64,000 nucleotides of DNA from JADMJV01 sp964649085 (GTDB lineage Bacteria > Vulcanimicrobiota > Xenobia > Xenobiales > JADMJV01): NCBI GenBank assembly GCA_964649085.1, contig CAZYPN010000001.1, positions 124,001 through 188,000 on the forward strand, given 5' to 3'. Below are positions 16,296 through 24,332 of the stretch, one piece after another. Position 1 is the first letter of the stretch; every line of letters begins with the position of its first letter. Both the position numbers and the translations under genes were made by a program. The notes under the pieces were generated by a model, which saw only the letters and a program-made list of their open reading frames with translations, was not told the origin of the DNA and searched no databases.

Positions 16296-17906
16296 ATGAA
16301 GGAAATTCAGACAGATGTGGCCGTGATCGGCGGTGGTCTCGGTGGGGTTGCGGCGGCCTGGGCGGCCTTGCGCCAGGGGCAGCGCGTGCTGCTCAGCGAG
16401 GAATATGCCTGGTTGGGCGGCCAGATGACCTCGCAGGCGGTGCCGCCTGACGAGCATCCCTGGATCGAGCAGTTCGGCTGTACGGCCAGCTATCGGGAGC
16501 TGCGCGAGCGCATCCGCGAGACCTATCGGCGCTCCTATCCGCTGACTCGCCAGGCGCGTCAGACGGCCCGTCTCAATCCCGGCAACGGTTTCGTTTCGGC
16601 CATCTGTCACGAGCCCCGCGTCAGTCTGGCCGTCATCGAGGAAATTCTGCGCCCCTACGAGGCCGGCGGGCAGCTCAAGGTGCTTCGCCAGACGGTTCCG
16701 GTGTCGGCCGAATGCCAGGGCGACCGGGTAACCTCGGTCGTGCTCCAGGGCCCGGCCGGCAAGGTGGCGGTGCAGGCCGACTACTTTATTGACGCCACCG
16801 AACTGGGCGACCTGTTGCCGCTGGCCGGCGTCGAGTATGTCACCGGTGCCGAGAGTCAGGCCGAGTTCAACGAGCCCCACGCGCCCACTGAGGCTCAGCC
16901 TCACAACATGCAGGCCATCAGCTGGTGTTTTGTGCTCGACTATCTGGAGGGGCAGAACCATGTCATCGAGCGCCCGGACCGGTACGACTACTGGCGCGAC
17001 CTGGTGCCCAACTTGAAGCCCTCCTGGGGCGGCCCGCTGCTGTCGTGGCAGGCCACTCACCCTATCACCCTGGAACCGGTGGTGCGCACCTTTGACCCGG
17101 TGCACCCCAAGCCCGAGCGAGGTCCGATGGATCTGTGGACCTTCCGGCGCATCGCCGACCGCCGCAACTTCATCGAGGGCGCTTATCAGAGCGACATCGT
17201 GCTGGTCAACTGGCCGCAGATCGACTATCTGGACGGTAATCCCCTCGAGTGCACGCCCGAGGACAAAAAACGTCACCTCGAGGGGTCACGGCAGCTTTCG
17301 CTTTCGATGCTCTATTGGATGCAAACCGAGGCGCCGCGGCCTGACGGAGGTCAGGGCTGGGCCGGCCTGCGCTTGCGCGGCGACATCACCGGCACCCACG
17401 ATGGTCTGGCCATGGCCCCTTATATTCGAGAATCTCGGCGCATCCGCGGCCTGTTCACGGTGGTTGAGCAGCATGTCGGGCTGGAGGCCCGCTGCCAGGC
17501 CACCGGCCTTCCCGAGCACCAGGTGCAGGCCGAAGTGTTCGCAGATTCGGTGGGGGTAGGTGCCTACCGCATCGACCTGCATCCGTCCACCGGCGGTGAC
17601 AACTATATCGACGTCAGTTCGCTGCCCTTCCAAATTCCTCTGGGGGCGCTGATTCCCCGGCGGGTCACCAACCTGTTGGCCGGGGGCAAGAATCTCTCGG
17701 TCACCCACATCACCAACGGTTGCTATCGACTGCATCCGGTGGAATGGGGCGTAGGCGAGGCGGCCGGCTGGTTGGCCGCTTACTGTCGCGAGCAGGGCAA
17801 GACGCCCCATCAGGTCTGGGAGAAGGGTCCGCATTTGCAGGATTTCCAACGCCTGCTGCGAGCCCGCGGGGTCGAGCTGGAGTGGCCGGAGCTGGCTCCT
17901 CTCTAG
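16296..17906 (+). CDS. FAD-dependent oxidoreductase (FAD_oxidored family)
   Basis: A 536-residue flavoprotein: the N-terminal Rossmann motif DVAVIGGGLGGVAAAWAAL, then EEYAWLGGQMTSQAVPPDE, a substrate cap with many Trp and Tyr, a mid-protein FIDATELGDLL, and a C-terminal FAD motif LLAGGKNLSVTHITNGCYRLHP followed by EWGVGEAAG. This pattern fits the family of xanthan-lyase-associated and related FAD oxidoreductases of unknown substrate. ATG 16296 has GGAG five bases upstream. It ends three bases before the ABC-F gene. Confidence 0.85.
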   Translation: MKEIQTDVAVIGGGLGGVAAAWAALRQGQRVLLSEEYAWLGGQMTSQAVPPDEHPWIEQFGCTASYRELRERIRETYRRSYPLTRQARQTARLNPGNGFVSAICHEPRVSLAVIEEILRPYEAGGQLKVLRQTVPVSAECQGDRVTSVVLQGPAGKVAVQADYFIDATELGDLLPLAGVEYVTGAESQAEFNEPHAPTEAQPHNMQAISWCFVLDYLEGQNHVIERPDRYDYWRDLVPNLKPSWGGPLLSWQATHPITLEPVVRTFDPVHPKPERGPMDLWTFRRIADRRNFIEGAYQSDIVLVNWPQIDYLDGNPLECTPEDKKRHLEGSRQLSLSMLYWMQTEAPRPDGGQGWAGLRLRGDITGTHDGLAMAPYIRESRRIRGLFTVVEQHVGLEARCQATGLPEHQVQAEVFADSVGVGAYRIDLHPSTGGDNYIDVSSLPFQIPLGALIPRRVTNLLAGGKNLSVTHITNGCYRLHPVEWGVGEAAGWLAAYCREQGKTPHQVWEKGPHLQDFQRLLRARGVELEWPELAPL

Positions 17907-17909
17907 GCG

Positions 17910-19832
17910 ATGTTGACGGTCTCGGGACTTACCAAGCACTTCGGCGCCCACACCGTGCTGGACGGGGTGAGCTTTGTGCTCAAGCCCGGTCAGCGGGTAG
18001 CGCTGGTGGGCCGCAACGGCAGCGGCAAAACCACGCTGCTACGGCTGCTCAGTGGCCAGGAAGTGGCCGACGCCGGCAGCGTTTCGCTGGTCGATGGCCT
18101 GCGCCTGGGCTATCTGGAGCAGGAGGGCCAGTTGCGAGCCGACTGCACGCTCTACGAGGAGATGCGCAGTTGCTTTGAGGATGTCGACCGTCTGGAACTG
18201 CGGGTGCGCGAACTGGAAGAACGTATGGCTCTGGCTCCCGAGGCCGAGCATGACTCGCTGCTCAAGCTCTATGACCGCCTGCAGAACCAGCTGCTGCACG
18301 CCGAGCCCGAGCGGATAGAGGCCCGCATTCTCTCGGTGCTCTTCGGGTTGGGCTTTCAGGCCAGCGACCGCGAGAAGCTCTGTGGCACCTTTTCCGGTGG
18401 CTGGCAGATGCGGGCTGCGCTGGCCCGGCTGCTGCTCGATTTGCCCGACGTATTGCTGCTCGACGAGCCCACCAATCACCTCGATGTCGAAGCGGTCGAG
18501 TGGCTCGAGGAGTTCCTCTGTCGTTTTTCGGGTTGCGTGTTGCTGGTCTCGCACGACCGTGCCTTTTTGGACAAGGTGGTCAACCGCACGCTCGAGCTCA
18601 GTTCGGGTGAACTGGAAGAGTTCGCGGGCAACTATACCTTTTACGAGGAAGAGTCGGCGCGGCGCTACGAGGCCCAGCTTGCGCTCTATCGGACTCAGCA
18701 AAAGAAGCTGGAGCAGGAGATGCGCTTCGTCGAGCGCTTCCGCTACAAGGCCTCCCTGGCCACCCGCGTACAGTCGCGCCTGAAGCTCATCCAAAAGCGC
18801 GACCGGGTGGATGCCCCGGAAGCCGAGCAGCGTTCGATTCGGCTGCAGTTCGTCAGCAGTCTCGACAGCGGGCGCGAGGTGCTTACCTGCAAGGGGCTCT
18901 CCAAGGCTTATGCCGGGCGCACGGTCTTGCAAGGTGTTCAGCTGCGCCTCGAGCGCGGGGAACGCGTGGCTCTGGTGGGGGCCAATGGCTCGGGCAAGTC
19001 CACCCTGCTGCGCATGCTCTGCGGCCAGGAGGCCCCCGATTCGGGCACCATTCGCCACGGCTACCGCTTGTCGCTGGTCTACTTTGCCCAGCATCAGGCC
19101 GAGGCGCTGGCGCTGCACCGCACCATTCTGGAGGAGGTTCAGGAGTCGGCCCCACCCGGCGCCACCCCCGGCCAACTGCGCACGCTGCTGGGCGGGTTGC
19201 TCTTTGAAGGCGATTCTGTGCACAAGAAGGTCCAGGTGCTGTCGGGCGGCGAGCGCAGCCGGGTGGCACTGGCTCGCTGCCTGGCCACGCCCAGCAATGT
19301 GCTGGCCCTGGACGAGCCCACCAACCATCTGGATTTGGACGCGCGTGAGAACCTGCTGGAAGCCTTGTTGGACTATCCGGGCACGCTGCTCCTGATCAGT
19401 CACGACCGCTACTTTCTCGAGCGCCTGGCCACGCAGGTCTGGGAGTGTCGCGACGGACAGGTGAAAGTCTACCCCGGCGGTTACGCCGACTACCGTCGGG
19501 CTCGCCAGCAGGAAGCTCAGGAAGAGGCGCGTCGCCTGCAGGAGGCCGAGCGGCTCAAGGCTCAGCAGCAGCGTCAGCAGGCTGAGGCCTTTCGCAACAA
19601 CGCTCGACAGGCTCGCCAGCAGCAGCAGAAGCCTCGTCACCACTGGACTCTGGAGGCTTTGGAGAAGAAGATCTTCCAACTGGAGGCCGAGCTGGGGCAG
19701 CTTTCGGAGCAACTCGCCGCCCCCGATCTCTACCAGGATGTGGCTCGTGCTCAGCAGTTGCAGCAGCGCTATGAGAGCCTTCAGCAGGAGTGCGCCGGAC
19801 TGACGGAGCTGTGGGAAGAAATGGCTTCCTGA
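17910..19832 (+). CDS. ABC-F family ATPase
   Basis: A 640-residue soluble protein with two ABC domains and no membrane segments. Walker A motifs are GRNGSGKTTL (near 33) and GANGSGKSTL (near 350). The signatures are FSGGWQMRAALARLLL and LSGGERSRVALARCL, with Walker B LLLDEPTNHLDVEAVEWLE and LALDEPTNHLDLDARE. The domains are joined by the charged linker characteristic of ABC-F proteins, and a C-terminal Gln/Arg-rich coiled coil (residues 530-635) resembles Uup/YdiF. ABC-F proteins act on ribosomes (translation regulation or antibiotic protection). The exact subgroup is not resolved. Confidence 0.93.
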   Translation: MLTVSGLTKHFGAHTVLDGVSFVLKPGQRVALVGRNGSGKTTLLRLLSGQEVADAGSVSLVDGLRLGYLEQEGQLRADCTLYEEMRSCFEDVDRLELRVRELEERMALAPEAEHDSLLKLYDRLQNQLLHAEPERIEARILSVLFGLGFQASDREKLCGTFSGGWQMRAALARLLLDLPDVLLLDEPTNHLDVEAVEWLEEFLCRFSGCVLLVSHDRAFLDKVVNRTLELSSGELEEFAGNYTFYEEESARRYEAQLALYRTQQKKLEQEMRFVERFRYKASLATRVQSRLKLIQKRDRVDAPEAEQRSIRLQFVSSLDSGREVLTCKGLSKAYAGRTVLQGVQLRLERGERVALVGANGSGKSTLLRMLCGQEAPDSGTIRHGYRLSLVYFAQHQAEALALHRTILEEVQESAPPGATPGQLRTLLGGLLFEGDSVHKKVQVLSGGERSRVALARCLATPSNVLALDEPTNHLDLDARENLLEALLDYPGTLLLISHDRYFLERLATQVWECRDGQVKVYPGGYADYRRARQQEAQEEARRLQEAERLKAQQQRQQAEAFRNNARQARQQQQKPRHHWTLEALEKKIFQLEAELGQLSEQLAAPDLYQDVARAQQLQQRYESLQQECAGLTELWEEMAS

Positions 19833-20160
19833 TCCGGCGGAAGCGAACAGAATTTCGTTGTTGCCAACTTCAAAAATCCCTGTATATACTGGAAGTGTAG
19901 TCCCTCAAACTCGATAAAATCAAGGTTTGAAGCGTCCCCAGGGAGCCTCATGCCCGTTAACGGTTCATTCTTTGAGCGGTTCGAGGGAGCTATACCAATT
20001 CTCAAAGTTCTGTCTTAATGGGCCGCTTTGTACTTCCGAGATTTGGTCTACTCGCTTCTCCAACTCCGACCTGCCTTCGATTGCCCCTACCACCCGTCTG
20101 TCTTCAGGGGTTCCAGTGTGGCCCCCCTGGCGATAGCCTTGTCTTGAGAAAGGAACCAGC
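19833..20160 (+). other. Long leader/intergenic region before the acidic repeat gene
   Basis: No convincing gene in 328 bases. A promoter sits at 19861-19890, leaving an untranslated leader of roughly 260 bases. Within it are a perfect palindrome CCGTTAACGG (19954-19963) and an inverted pair CTTTGAG (19970-19976)/CTCAAAG (20001-20007). The length suggests post-transcriptional control, but no known riboswitch is recognised. Confidence 0.45.
19861..19890 (+). promoter_or_regulatory. Promoter of the acidic repeat protein gene
   Basis: TTGCCA (19861-19866) and TATACT (19885-19890) are separated by 18 bases, a good sigma-70-type pair. The surrounding DNA is locally AT-rich compared with the window. 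Confidence 0.55.
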
Positions 20161-20682
20161 ATGTCTGAAGCCCACGAAGAGACAAAAGATGTCAATGAAG
20201 AAGAGGCGGTTGCTGAACTGCCCGCCGACGACACGGTAAGTGAAGAAGCCCCGGCCGAGGAAGCCAGCGCTGGCGAAGACGAGCCGGCAGCCGAAGCTGA
20301 GGAAGCCCCGGCCGAGGAAGCCAGCGCTGGCGAAGATGAATCGGCTGCCGACGCTGAAGAAGCCCCGGCCGAGGAAGCCAGCGCTGGTGAAGACGAGCCG
20401 GCTGCCGAAGCTGAAGAAGCCGCGGCCGAGGAAGACAGCGCTGGCGAAGACGAGCCGGCAGCCGAAGCTGAGGAAGCCCCGGCCGAGGAAGCCAGCGCTG
20501 GCGAAGACGAACCGGCTGCCGAAGCTGAGGAAGCCCCGGCCGAGGAAGCCAGCGTCGGCGAAGACGAACCGGCTGCCGAAGCCGAAGATGACGACGACGA
20601 TGACGATGACGACGAAGAGGGTGCTGAGCCTCAGGCCGCAGAGCCCGTGCCGGCTGAAGTGGATCAGGCCGAAGCCGCCTGA
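20161..20682 (+). CDS. Highly acidic protein with six 19-residue repeats
   Basis: A 173-residue protein made almost only of Glu, Ala, Asp, Pro, Ser and Gly. Residues 28-141 are six tandem 19-residue units of the form EEAPAEEASAGEDEPAAEA, followed by an Asp run (nine D) and an acidic tail. It is expected to be disordered, with a very low isoelectric point. There are no aromatic residues and no signal peptide. The DNA units are nearly identical, so copy number may vary between strains. Possible roles are a charge buffer, chaperone-like or cation-binding protein, or a linker; none can be chosen from sequence. Confidence 0.7.
   Translation: MSEAHEETKDVNEEEAVAELPADDTVSEEAPAEEASAGEDEPAAEAEEAPAEEASAGEDESAADAEEAPAEEASAGEDEPAAEAEEAAAEEDSAGEDEPAAEAEEAPAEEASAGEDEPAAEAEEAPAEEASVGEDEPAAEAEDDDDDDDDDEEGAEPQAAEPVPAEVDQAEAA
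20242..20583 (+). repeat. Six tandem 57-bp coding repeats
   Basis: Six in-frame units of 57 bases encode the acidic 19-residue motif. Units 1, 3 and 5 encode identical peptides. Units 2, 4 and 6 differ at one to three residues. The low divergence indicates recent expansion or gene conversion. Confidence 0.9.
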
Positions 20683-20866
20683 CGCTCAAAGGTTGTGTCA
20701 GGCTCGCGGCCGCAATCGAGGATTTCCTGGAAGAGCGGCTTCGCCGTGAGGGAAACGAGGTTGTTGGCCGCGAGCCTGGGCCTGCCTGTGCAATGTCCAG
20801 TTGTGAGGGCCCCTGGAAGGTACGACCATACCCACCGGCTCTGCCTCTCGGACTACGGTCTGACGG

Positions 20867-22129
20867 TCAGTGAGCCAGAACCCGCGACATCACCTTGAGC
20901 CCGAGGTCCATCATGTCCCAGGCGAAGCCGGCGTGGAAAGGCTCTCCGTTGCCAAAGCGCCAGGGCAGATAGTAGCCCAGCAATCGCTTGCCCGGGCGCC
21001 AGAGGGGGGATACTCCCACTTTGTAATGCTCGAGATCCTCGACATCAACCTCCACCGGCCGCTGAGGGTCTCCCGTATAGCGCAACGGGACCTGCGCAAA
21101 GGTGGCCTTGTTCATCTCTTCCATCACGCACATGCTCATCGGTTCAAAGCGGACCTTCTCGTCGGCCGATCGCCCCTGAATGTCGGCCGCAATGTGTTCG
21201 GCAGCGGCATCGCCTTGAAGCAGAGCCAGGAAGGCTTGCTTGATCGGGAAGTCGGCCGCATCGCCTACGGCAAAGATACGCTCGTGGCCCCGCACCCGGC
21301 GACTGTCGGGTTCAACCTGTACGAAGCCGCGGGGGTCGGAAGGCAGCCCGGCAAAGGCCCGGCCTGCGGCATAGGGCGGGAAGCTGATCAGCAGGTCAAA
21401 GCGATGGTTCCTTCCGCAGTGAAAGTGCACGCGATCGGGGGTCACCTCGGACACCAGCAGGTCGGTGTGCCCTTCGATGCCGCGTTCCCGAAATTCGTCA
21501 CTGACCACCGTGTGGAGGCGAGGTCCGAAGGCCTGGATGAAGCTGGACTCGTACGTCGTCCAGGTGATCTGAACCCGGTCTCGGATCCCCTGGCGACGCA
21601 GCCAGGTGTCGGTCATCATGACCAGTTCATAGAGGGGGCCCGAACATTTGTTTTGGGGAGGAACCAGGAAGACGATGTCCTGAGGTCGACCTTCTCGGGC
21701 CCGCTCGACGAGTTGGTTCAGCTGGTGTCGCAGCTTGAGCATTTCCTCGGGGGTCCAGATGGTGCAGGCGAAACTGGCCAGTCCGGGCACCTCTTCAGGG
21801 CGCATGCTGGCTCCGGTCGCCAGCACAAGAAAGTCGTAGGCTACTTCGCCGTCGGCCAGCAAGAGTTTGTGGTTTTCGGCATCGACGCCCTGGGCGCAGC
21901 CCAGCCGCAGGTCGATGTGCTTCCTGGCTGTCGGTCGGCTGAGCTCAAGCCGAAATTTGGCGGGGTCTTCGCCAAAGGGGATGTAAATCGTGTTCGGCTT
22001 GAACGAGAAGTAGTCTCGGTCGCTGATCAGGGTGAGGTCCACCTGATGGCCCAAGGTATGGCGCAAGTAAAACAGGCACTCCAGGCCGGCAAAACCACCC
22101 CCCACCACAACCACTCTGGCGTTGGACAT
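20867..22129 (-). CDS. Sulfide:quinone-oxidoreductase-like flavoprotein
   Basis: A 420-residue pyridine-nucleotide-disulfide-type flavoprotein: N-terminal VVVVGGGFAGLECLFYL, then VDLTLISDRDYFSFKP, ATG loop YDFLVLATGAS, and the C-terminal FAD motif ERIFAVGDAADFPIKQ. The segment PPQNKCSGPLYELVMM matches the region of sulfide:quinone oxidoreductases that carries a conserved active-site cysteine. Only part of the usual SQR cysteine set is evident, so a divergent SQR or type II NADH dehydrogenase relative is possible. The C-terminus is amphipathic, consistent with peripheral membrane binding. Monocistronic. Confidence 0.8.
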   Translation of the reverse strand: MSNARVVVVGGGFAGLECLFYLRHTLGHQVDLTLISDRDYFSFKPNTIYIPFGEDPAKFRLELSRPTARKHIDLRLGCAQGVDAENHKLLLADGEVAYDFLVLATGASMRPEEVPGLASFACTIWTPEEMLKLRHQLNQLVERAREGRPQDIVFLVPPQNKCSGPLYELVMMTDTWLRRQGIRDRVQITWTTYESSFIQAFGPRLHTVVSDEFRERGIEGHTDLLVSEVTPDRVHFHCGRNHRFDLLISFPPYAAGRAFAGLPSDPRGFVQVEPDSRRVRGHERIFAVGDAADFPIKQAFLALLQGDAAAEHIAADIQGRSADEKVRFEPMSMCVMEEMNKATFAQVPLRYTGDPQRPVEVDVEDLEHYKVGVSPLWRPGKRLLGYYLPWRFGNGEPFHAGFAWDMMDLGLKVMSRVLAH

Positions 22130-22185
22130 GGGAACCCTCCAGTCCTCAGAGTAGCCGGAAGAGAAGTTGGGCTCTATGATTCAGC

Positions 22186-23142
22186 TCAGCGCTGGCGGGT
22201 CAAGATGGAATAGACAAAGCTCTCGGCCAGTTCGGGGTCAAATTGCCGCCCCCGCTGACGAAGAATTTCCTGGCAGGCGGCCTGCGGGGTCATCGCGGCT
22301 CGATAGGGGCGTTCCTCGGTCAGGGCGTCGTAGGTATCCGACAGGGAGAGCAACTGGGCCTCAATAGGAATTTGAGATCCTTTGAGTCGATCGACATAGC
22401 CGGTGCCGTCCCAACGCTCGTGGTGGTGGCGTACCATAGGCAGCACGGCTTCGAAGCCCGGTAACTGGCTCAGGATGGCCTCACCGACGAGCGGGTGCAT
22501 TTCGACCACCCCGCGCTCCTCAGGAGTGAGAGGTCCGGGTTTGTGGAGAATTTCGTCAGGCACGGCCAGCTTGCCGATATCATGAAATTTGCCCCCCTGG
22601 CGAAGCAGCCTGGCGGCTTCTCCACGCTCCTGCGGGTTCCAGGCCGCCACTTGCAGGCCCAGCAAACCGACCTCCTTGAACTCGGCAGCCTGCTCGAGCT
22701 TCTCTTCTTCCAATTCTTCGATTCCCAGGTCGTTGGCAAACTGGAGAGTCAGATCGCCAACTCGCTTGGAATGTTCGTGGGTGCCGGGTGAAAACTCACG
22801 CAGGGCCTGTTGCAGTGCAGCTCGTTGGCTGGCCTCACTGGCATTGCAGCCGGGGAAGGCTTCGGCGAGCCAGTTCCAGGTCTGTTGGGCCAAAAACTGA
22901 CTGGTCCAGTGGCGAGCCGGGCGGCTGGGCGAGAGCTGTTGCGACATCCAGCTTGGAGATTCCAGGTGTCTCTGGCGAGAAGCCAGTCGCGAAGCGGTGG
23001 GGCTTAGAGACACCCCAGCGTCCTGGAAGAGTTGGGGTTGCTGAGCTTGCAGCCGCTGCATGACTTGAGGAGTCGCCACGTTGGTGGTGCGCGCTAATGA
23101 CGGACTATGAGCGATGTTAGAACCACAGACGTCGAGCCACAT
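22186..23142 (-). CDS. HD-GYP domain protein with altered GYP motif
   Basis: A 318-residue protein. Residues 1-115 are low complexity, Gln/Ser-rich and unassigned. The HD-GYP domain then shows THEHSKRVGDL (121-131), KFHDIGKLAVPDEILHKPG (185-203), MHPLVGEAIL (215-224) and HHHERWDGTGYVDRLKG (239-255). All metal-binding His and Asp residues are present, but the GYP proline is Val and there is an insertion of about 30 residues before HDIGK. Probably a cyclic-di-nucleotide phosphodiesterase; activity or specificity may be changed. ATG with AGGAAAGG upstream. Confidence 0.85.
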   Translation of the reverse strand: MWLDVCGSNIAHSPSLARTTNVATPQVMQRLQAQQPQLFQDAGVSLSPTASRLASRQRHLESPSWMSQQLSPSRPARHWTSQFLAQQTWNWLAEAFPGCNASEASQRAALQQALREFSPGTHEHSKRVGDLTLQFANDLGIEELEEEKLEQAAEFKEVGLLGLQVAAWNPQERGEAARLLRQGGKFHDIGKLAVPDEILHKPGPLTPEERGVVEMHPLVGEAILSQLPGFEAVLPMVRHHHERWDGTGYVDRLKGSQIPIEAQLLSLSDTYDALTEERPYRAAMTPQAACQEILRQRGRQFDPELAESFVYSILTRQR

Positions 23143-23387
23143 GGGGGGGTGCCTTTCCTCGTCGCAGACTCGCTGACCCTCTGTTACAAAGTGATGAAAA
23201 TTTGGTCAATTTTCCAGAGCCCGGTTGTTGCCAGGTTGTTTCATCTGTTGCTTTTTTGCTGGCAACTGTTGCGGTTTTGCTGCCGATGTAAACTTACCAG
23301 CCGGGAGTTCAAGAGGTGACAAATCTGAAGCGGGGATTGTGAACTGCAGGTTAACTTTTGTGGTGGTTTTGCTGGCGGAAAGGCAAG

Positions 23388-23460
23388 AGCCCCGGGACGG
23401 ACTTGAACCGACAACCTTCCGCTTACAAGGCGGGTGCTCTGCCAATTGAGCTACCGGGGC
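23388..23460 (-). tRNA. tRNA-Thr (anticodon TGT)
   Basis: A 73-base cloverleaf: acceptor GCCCCGG/CCGGGGC, D arm GCTC..GAGC, anticodon loop CTTGTAA giving TGT (reads ACA), and T arm containing GGTTCAAGTCC. CCA is not encoded. The 5' end lies only 6 bases downstream of the sigH terminator hairpin, so it either has a promoter within that region or is processed from read-through. Confidence 0.93.
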
Positions 23461-23465
23461 AAAGA

Positions 23466-23489
23466 AGGAGGCGCCTGGTAGCGCCTCCT
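23466..23489 (-). terminator. Intrinsic terminator after sigH
   Basis: A perfect 9-bp GC-rich inverted repeat (AGGAGGCGC/GCGCCTCCT) with a 6-base loop, followed on the minus strand by the T-rich TTCTTT. It lies 25 bases after the sigH stop and just before tRNA-Thr. Confidence 0.65.
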
Positions 23490-23513
23490 GTATTCATTCG
23501 TCTAGAGCAAGAC

Positions 23514-24158
23514 CTAGTAGTGCTTTTCGCCCAACGTCTTTTCGATCTTGCGCTTCACACGCTGCAACGCGTTGTCGATAGACTTCACGTGACGGTTGAG
23601 TTCTTTGGCCATCTCCTGGTAGGACTTGCCTTCCAGGTAGGAATGCAGCACCTGCGATTCGAGCTCGCTGAGGTTCTGCTGGATTTTCTCCCGCAAGTCA
23701 TCCGAGAGTTCGTGGCTGATGAAGACTTCCTCAGGGTCGGTAACCTTTGTGCCCGACAAAATGTCGAGCATCGTTCGGTCCGAGTCCTCGTCGTAAATCG
23801 GCTTGTTAAGGCTGATATAGCTGTTGAGAGGGATATGCTTTTGCCGCGTGGCGGTCTTGATCGCCGTGATGATCTGACGGGTGATACACAACTCGGCAAA
23901 AGCGCGAAAGCTCGACAACTTGTCCGCACGATAGTCACGAATGGACTTGTAGAGGCCGATCATCCCTTCCTGGATGATGTCTTCTCGGTCAGCACCCACC
24001 AAGAAGTAACTCTTGGCCTTTACACGAACAAAGTTCTTGTACTTGCTGATCAGGTATTCCGTGGCGAACTCGTCGCCGTTCTTGGCAAGTTTGACGATCT
24101 CTTCGTCCGGCTCGTTGGCCAAATTGGCCATATACGAGCTCTGTTGGATCTTAAGCAA
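23514..24158 (-). CDS. sigH: SigH-like sigma-70-family RNA polymerase sigma factor
   Basis: About 214 residues. Region 2 is well conserved: EYLISKYKNFVRVKAKSYF, then GADREDIIQEGMIGLYKSIRDY and SSFRAFAELCITRQIITAIK (core binding, -10 recognition). Region 4 ends SYQEMAKELNRHVKSIDNAL followed by QRVKRKIEK. Length, absence of regions 1.1 and 3, and wording match the SigH (stage 0) group of Firmicutes, also found in some non-sporulating phyla. The start is uncertain: TTG 24158 (GGGAGG 9 bases upstream), GTG 24167 or ATG 24131. A consensus promoter precedes it and a terminator follows. Confidence 0.9.
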   Translation of the reverse strand: MLKIQQSSYMANLANEPDEEIVKLAKNGDEFATEYLISKYKNFVRVKAKSYFLVGADREDIIQEGMIGLYKSIRDYRADKLSSFRAFAELCITRQIITAIKTATRQKHIPLNSYISLNKPIYDEDSDRTMLDILSGTKVTDPEEVFISHELSDDLREKIQQNLSELESQVLHSYLEGKSYQEMAKELNRHVKSIDNALQRVKRKIEKTLGEKHY

Positions 24159-24198
24159 GATTTCCACCCTCCCAGCAAAGGTGCCCGAAGCTGCCCAA

Positions 24199-24227
24199 AT
24201 TATAAGAAGGAGATCTGTAAGAGTCAA
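24199..24227 (-). promoter_or_regulatory. Strong consensus promoter of sigH
   Basis: On the minus strand TTGACT (24227-24222) and a perfect TATAAT (24204-24199) are separated by exactly 17 bases. This is the best sigma-70 promoter in the window. Its -35 lies at the edge of the hairpin that ends the upstream gene. Confidence 0.8.
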
Positions 24228-24257
24228 GAGAATCCAGAGCGTTTACTGGATTCTCTT
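24226..24257. terminator. Hairpin between the O-antigen-ligase-like gene and sigH
   Basis: A perfect 12-bp inverted repeat (AAGAGAATCCAG/CTGGATTCTCTT) with an 8-base loop. It lies about 75 bases after the stop of the ligase-like gene on the minus strand. The T-run is better on the plus strand (CTTTTG), so it may insulate in both directions. Confidence 0.6.
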
Positions 24258-24332
24258 TTGTCCCCCCACTCCCTCGCCGGGGCCAATGCCTCGAAATCAC
24301 TGAGTTTCCTTGAATCGGTCTGTGCGTCGGAG

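Noticed and set aside
18039..19712. A 557-codon minus-strand frame opposite the ABC-F gene
   Set aside because: Shadow of a well-conserved ATPase; no start signal or domain.
19833..20160. A known riboswitch in the long leader
   Set aside because: No consensus core of a familiar riboswitch class could be recognised by eye.
20242..20583. CRISPR-like or satellite array
   Set aside because: Units are contiguous, without spacers, and keep a single reading frame; it is a coding tandem repeat.
20192..20689. Arg/Leu/Pro-rich repetitive frame opposite the acidic repeat gene
   Set aside because: It arises only from the reverse of the 57-bp repeats; no ribosome site. The plus strand has the promoter and start.
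20870..22213. A 447-codon plus-strand frame opposite the SQR-like flavoprotein
   Set aside because: The minus-strand product has clear FAD motifs; the plus frame has none.
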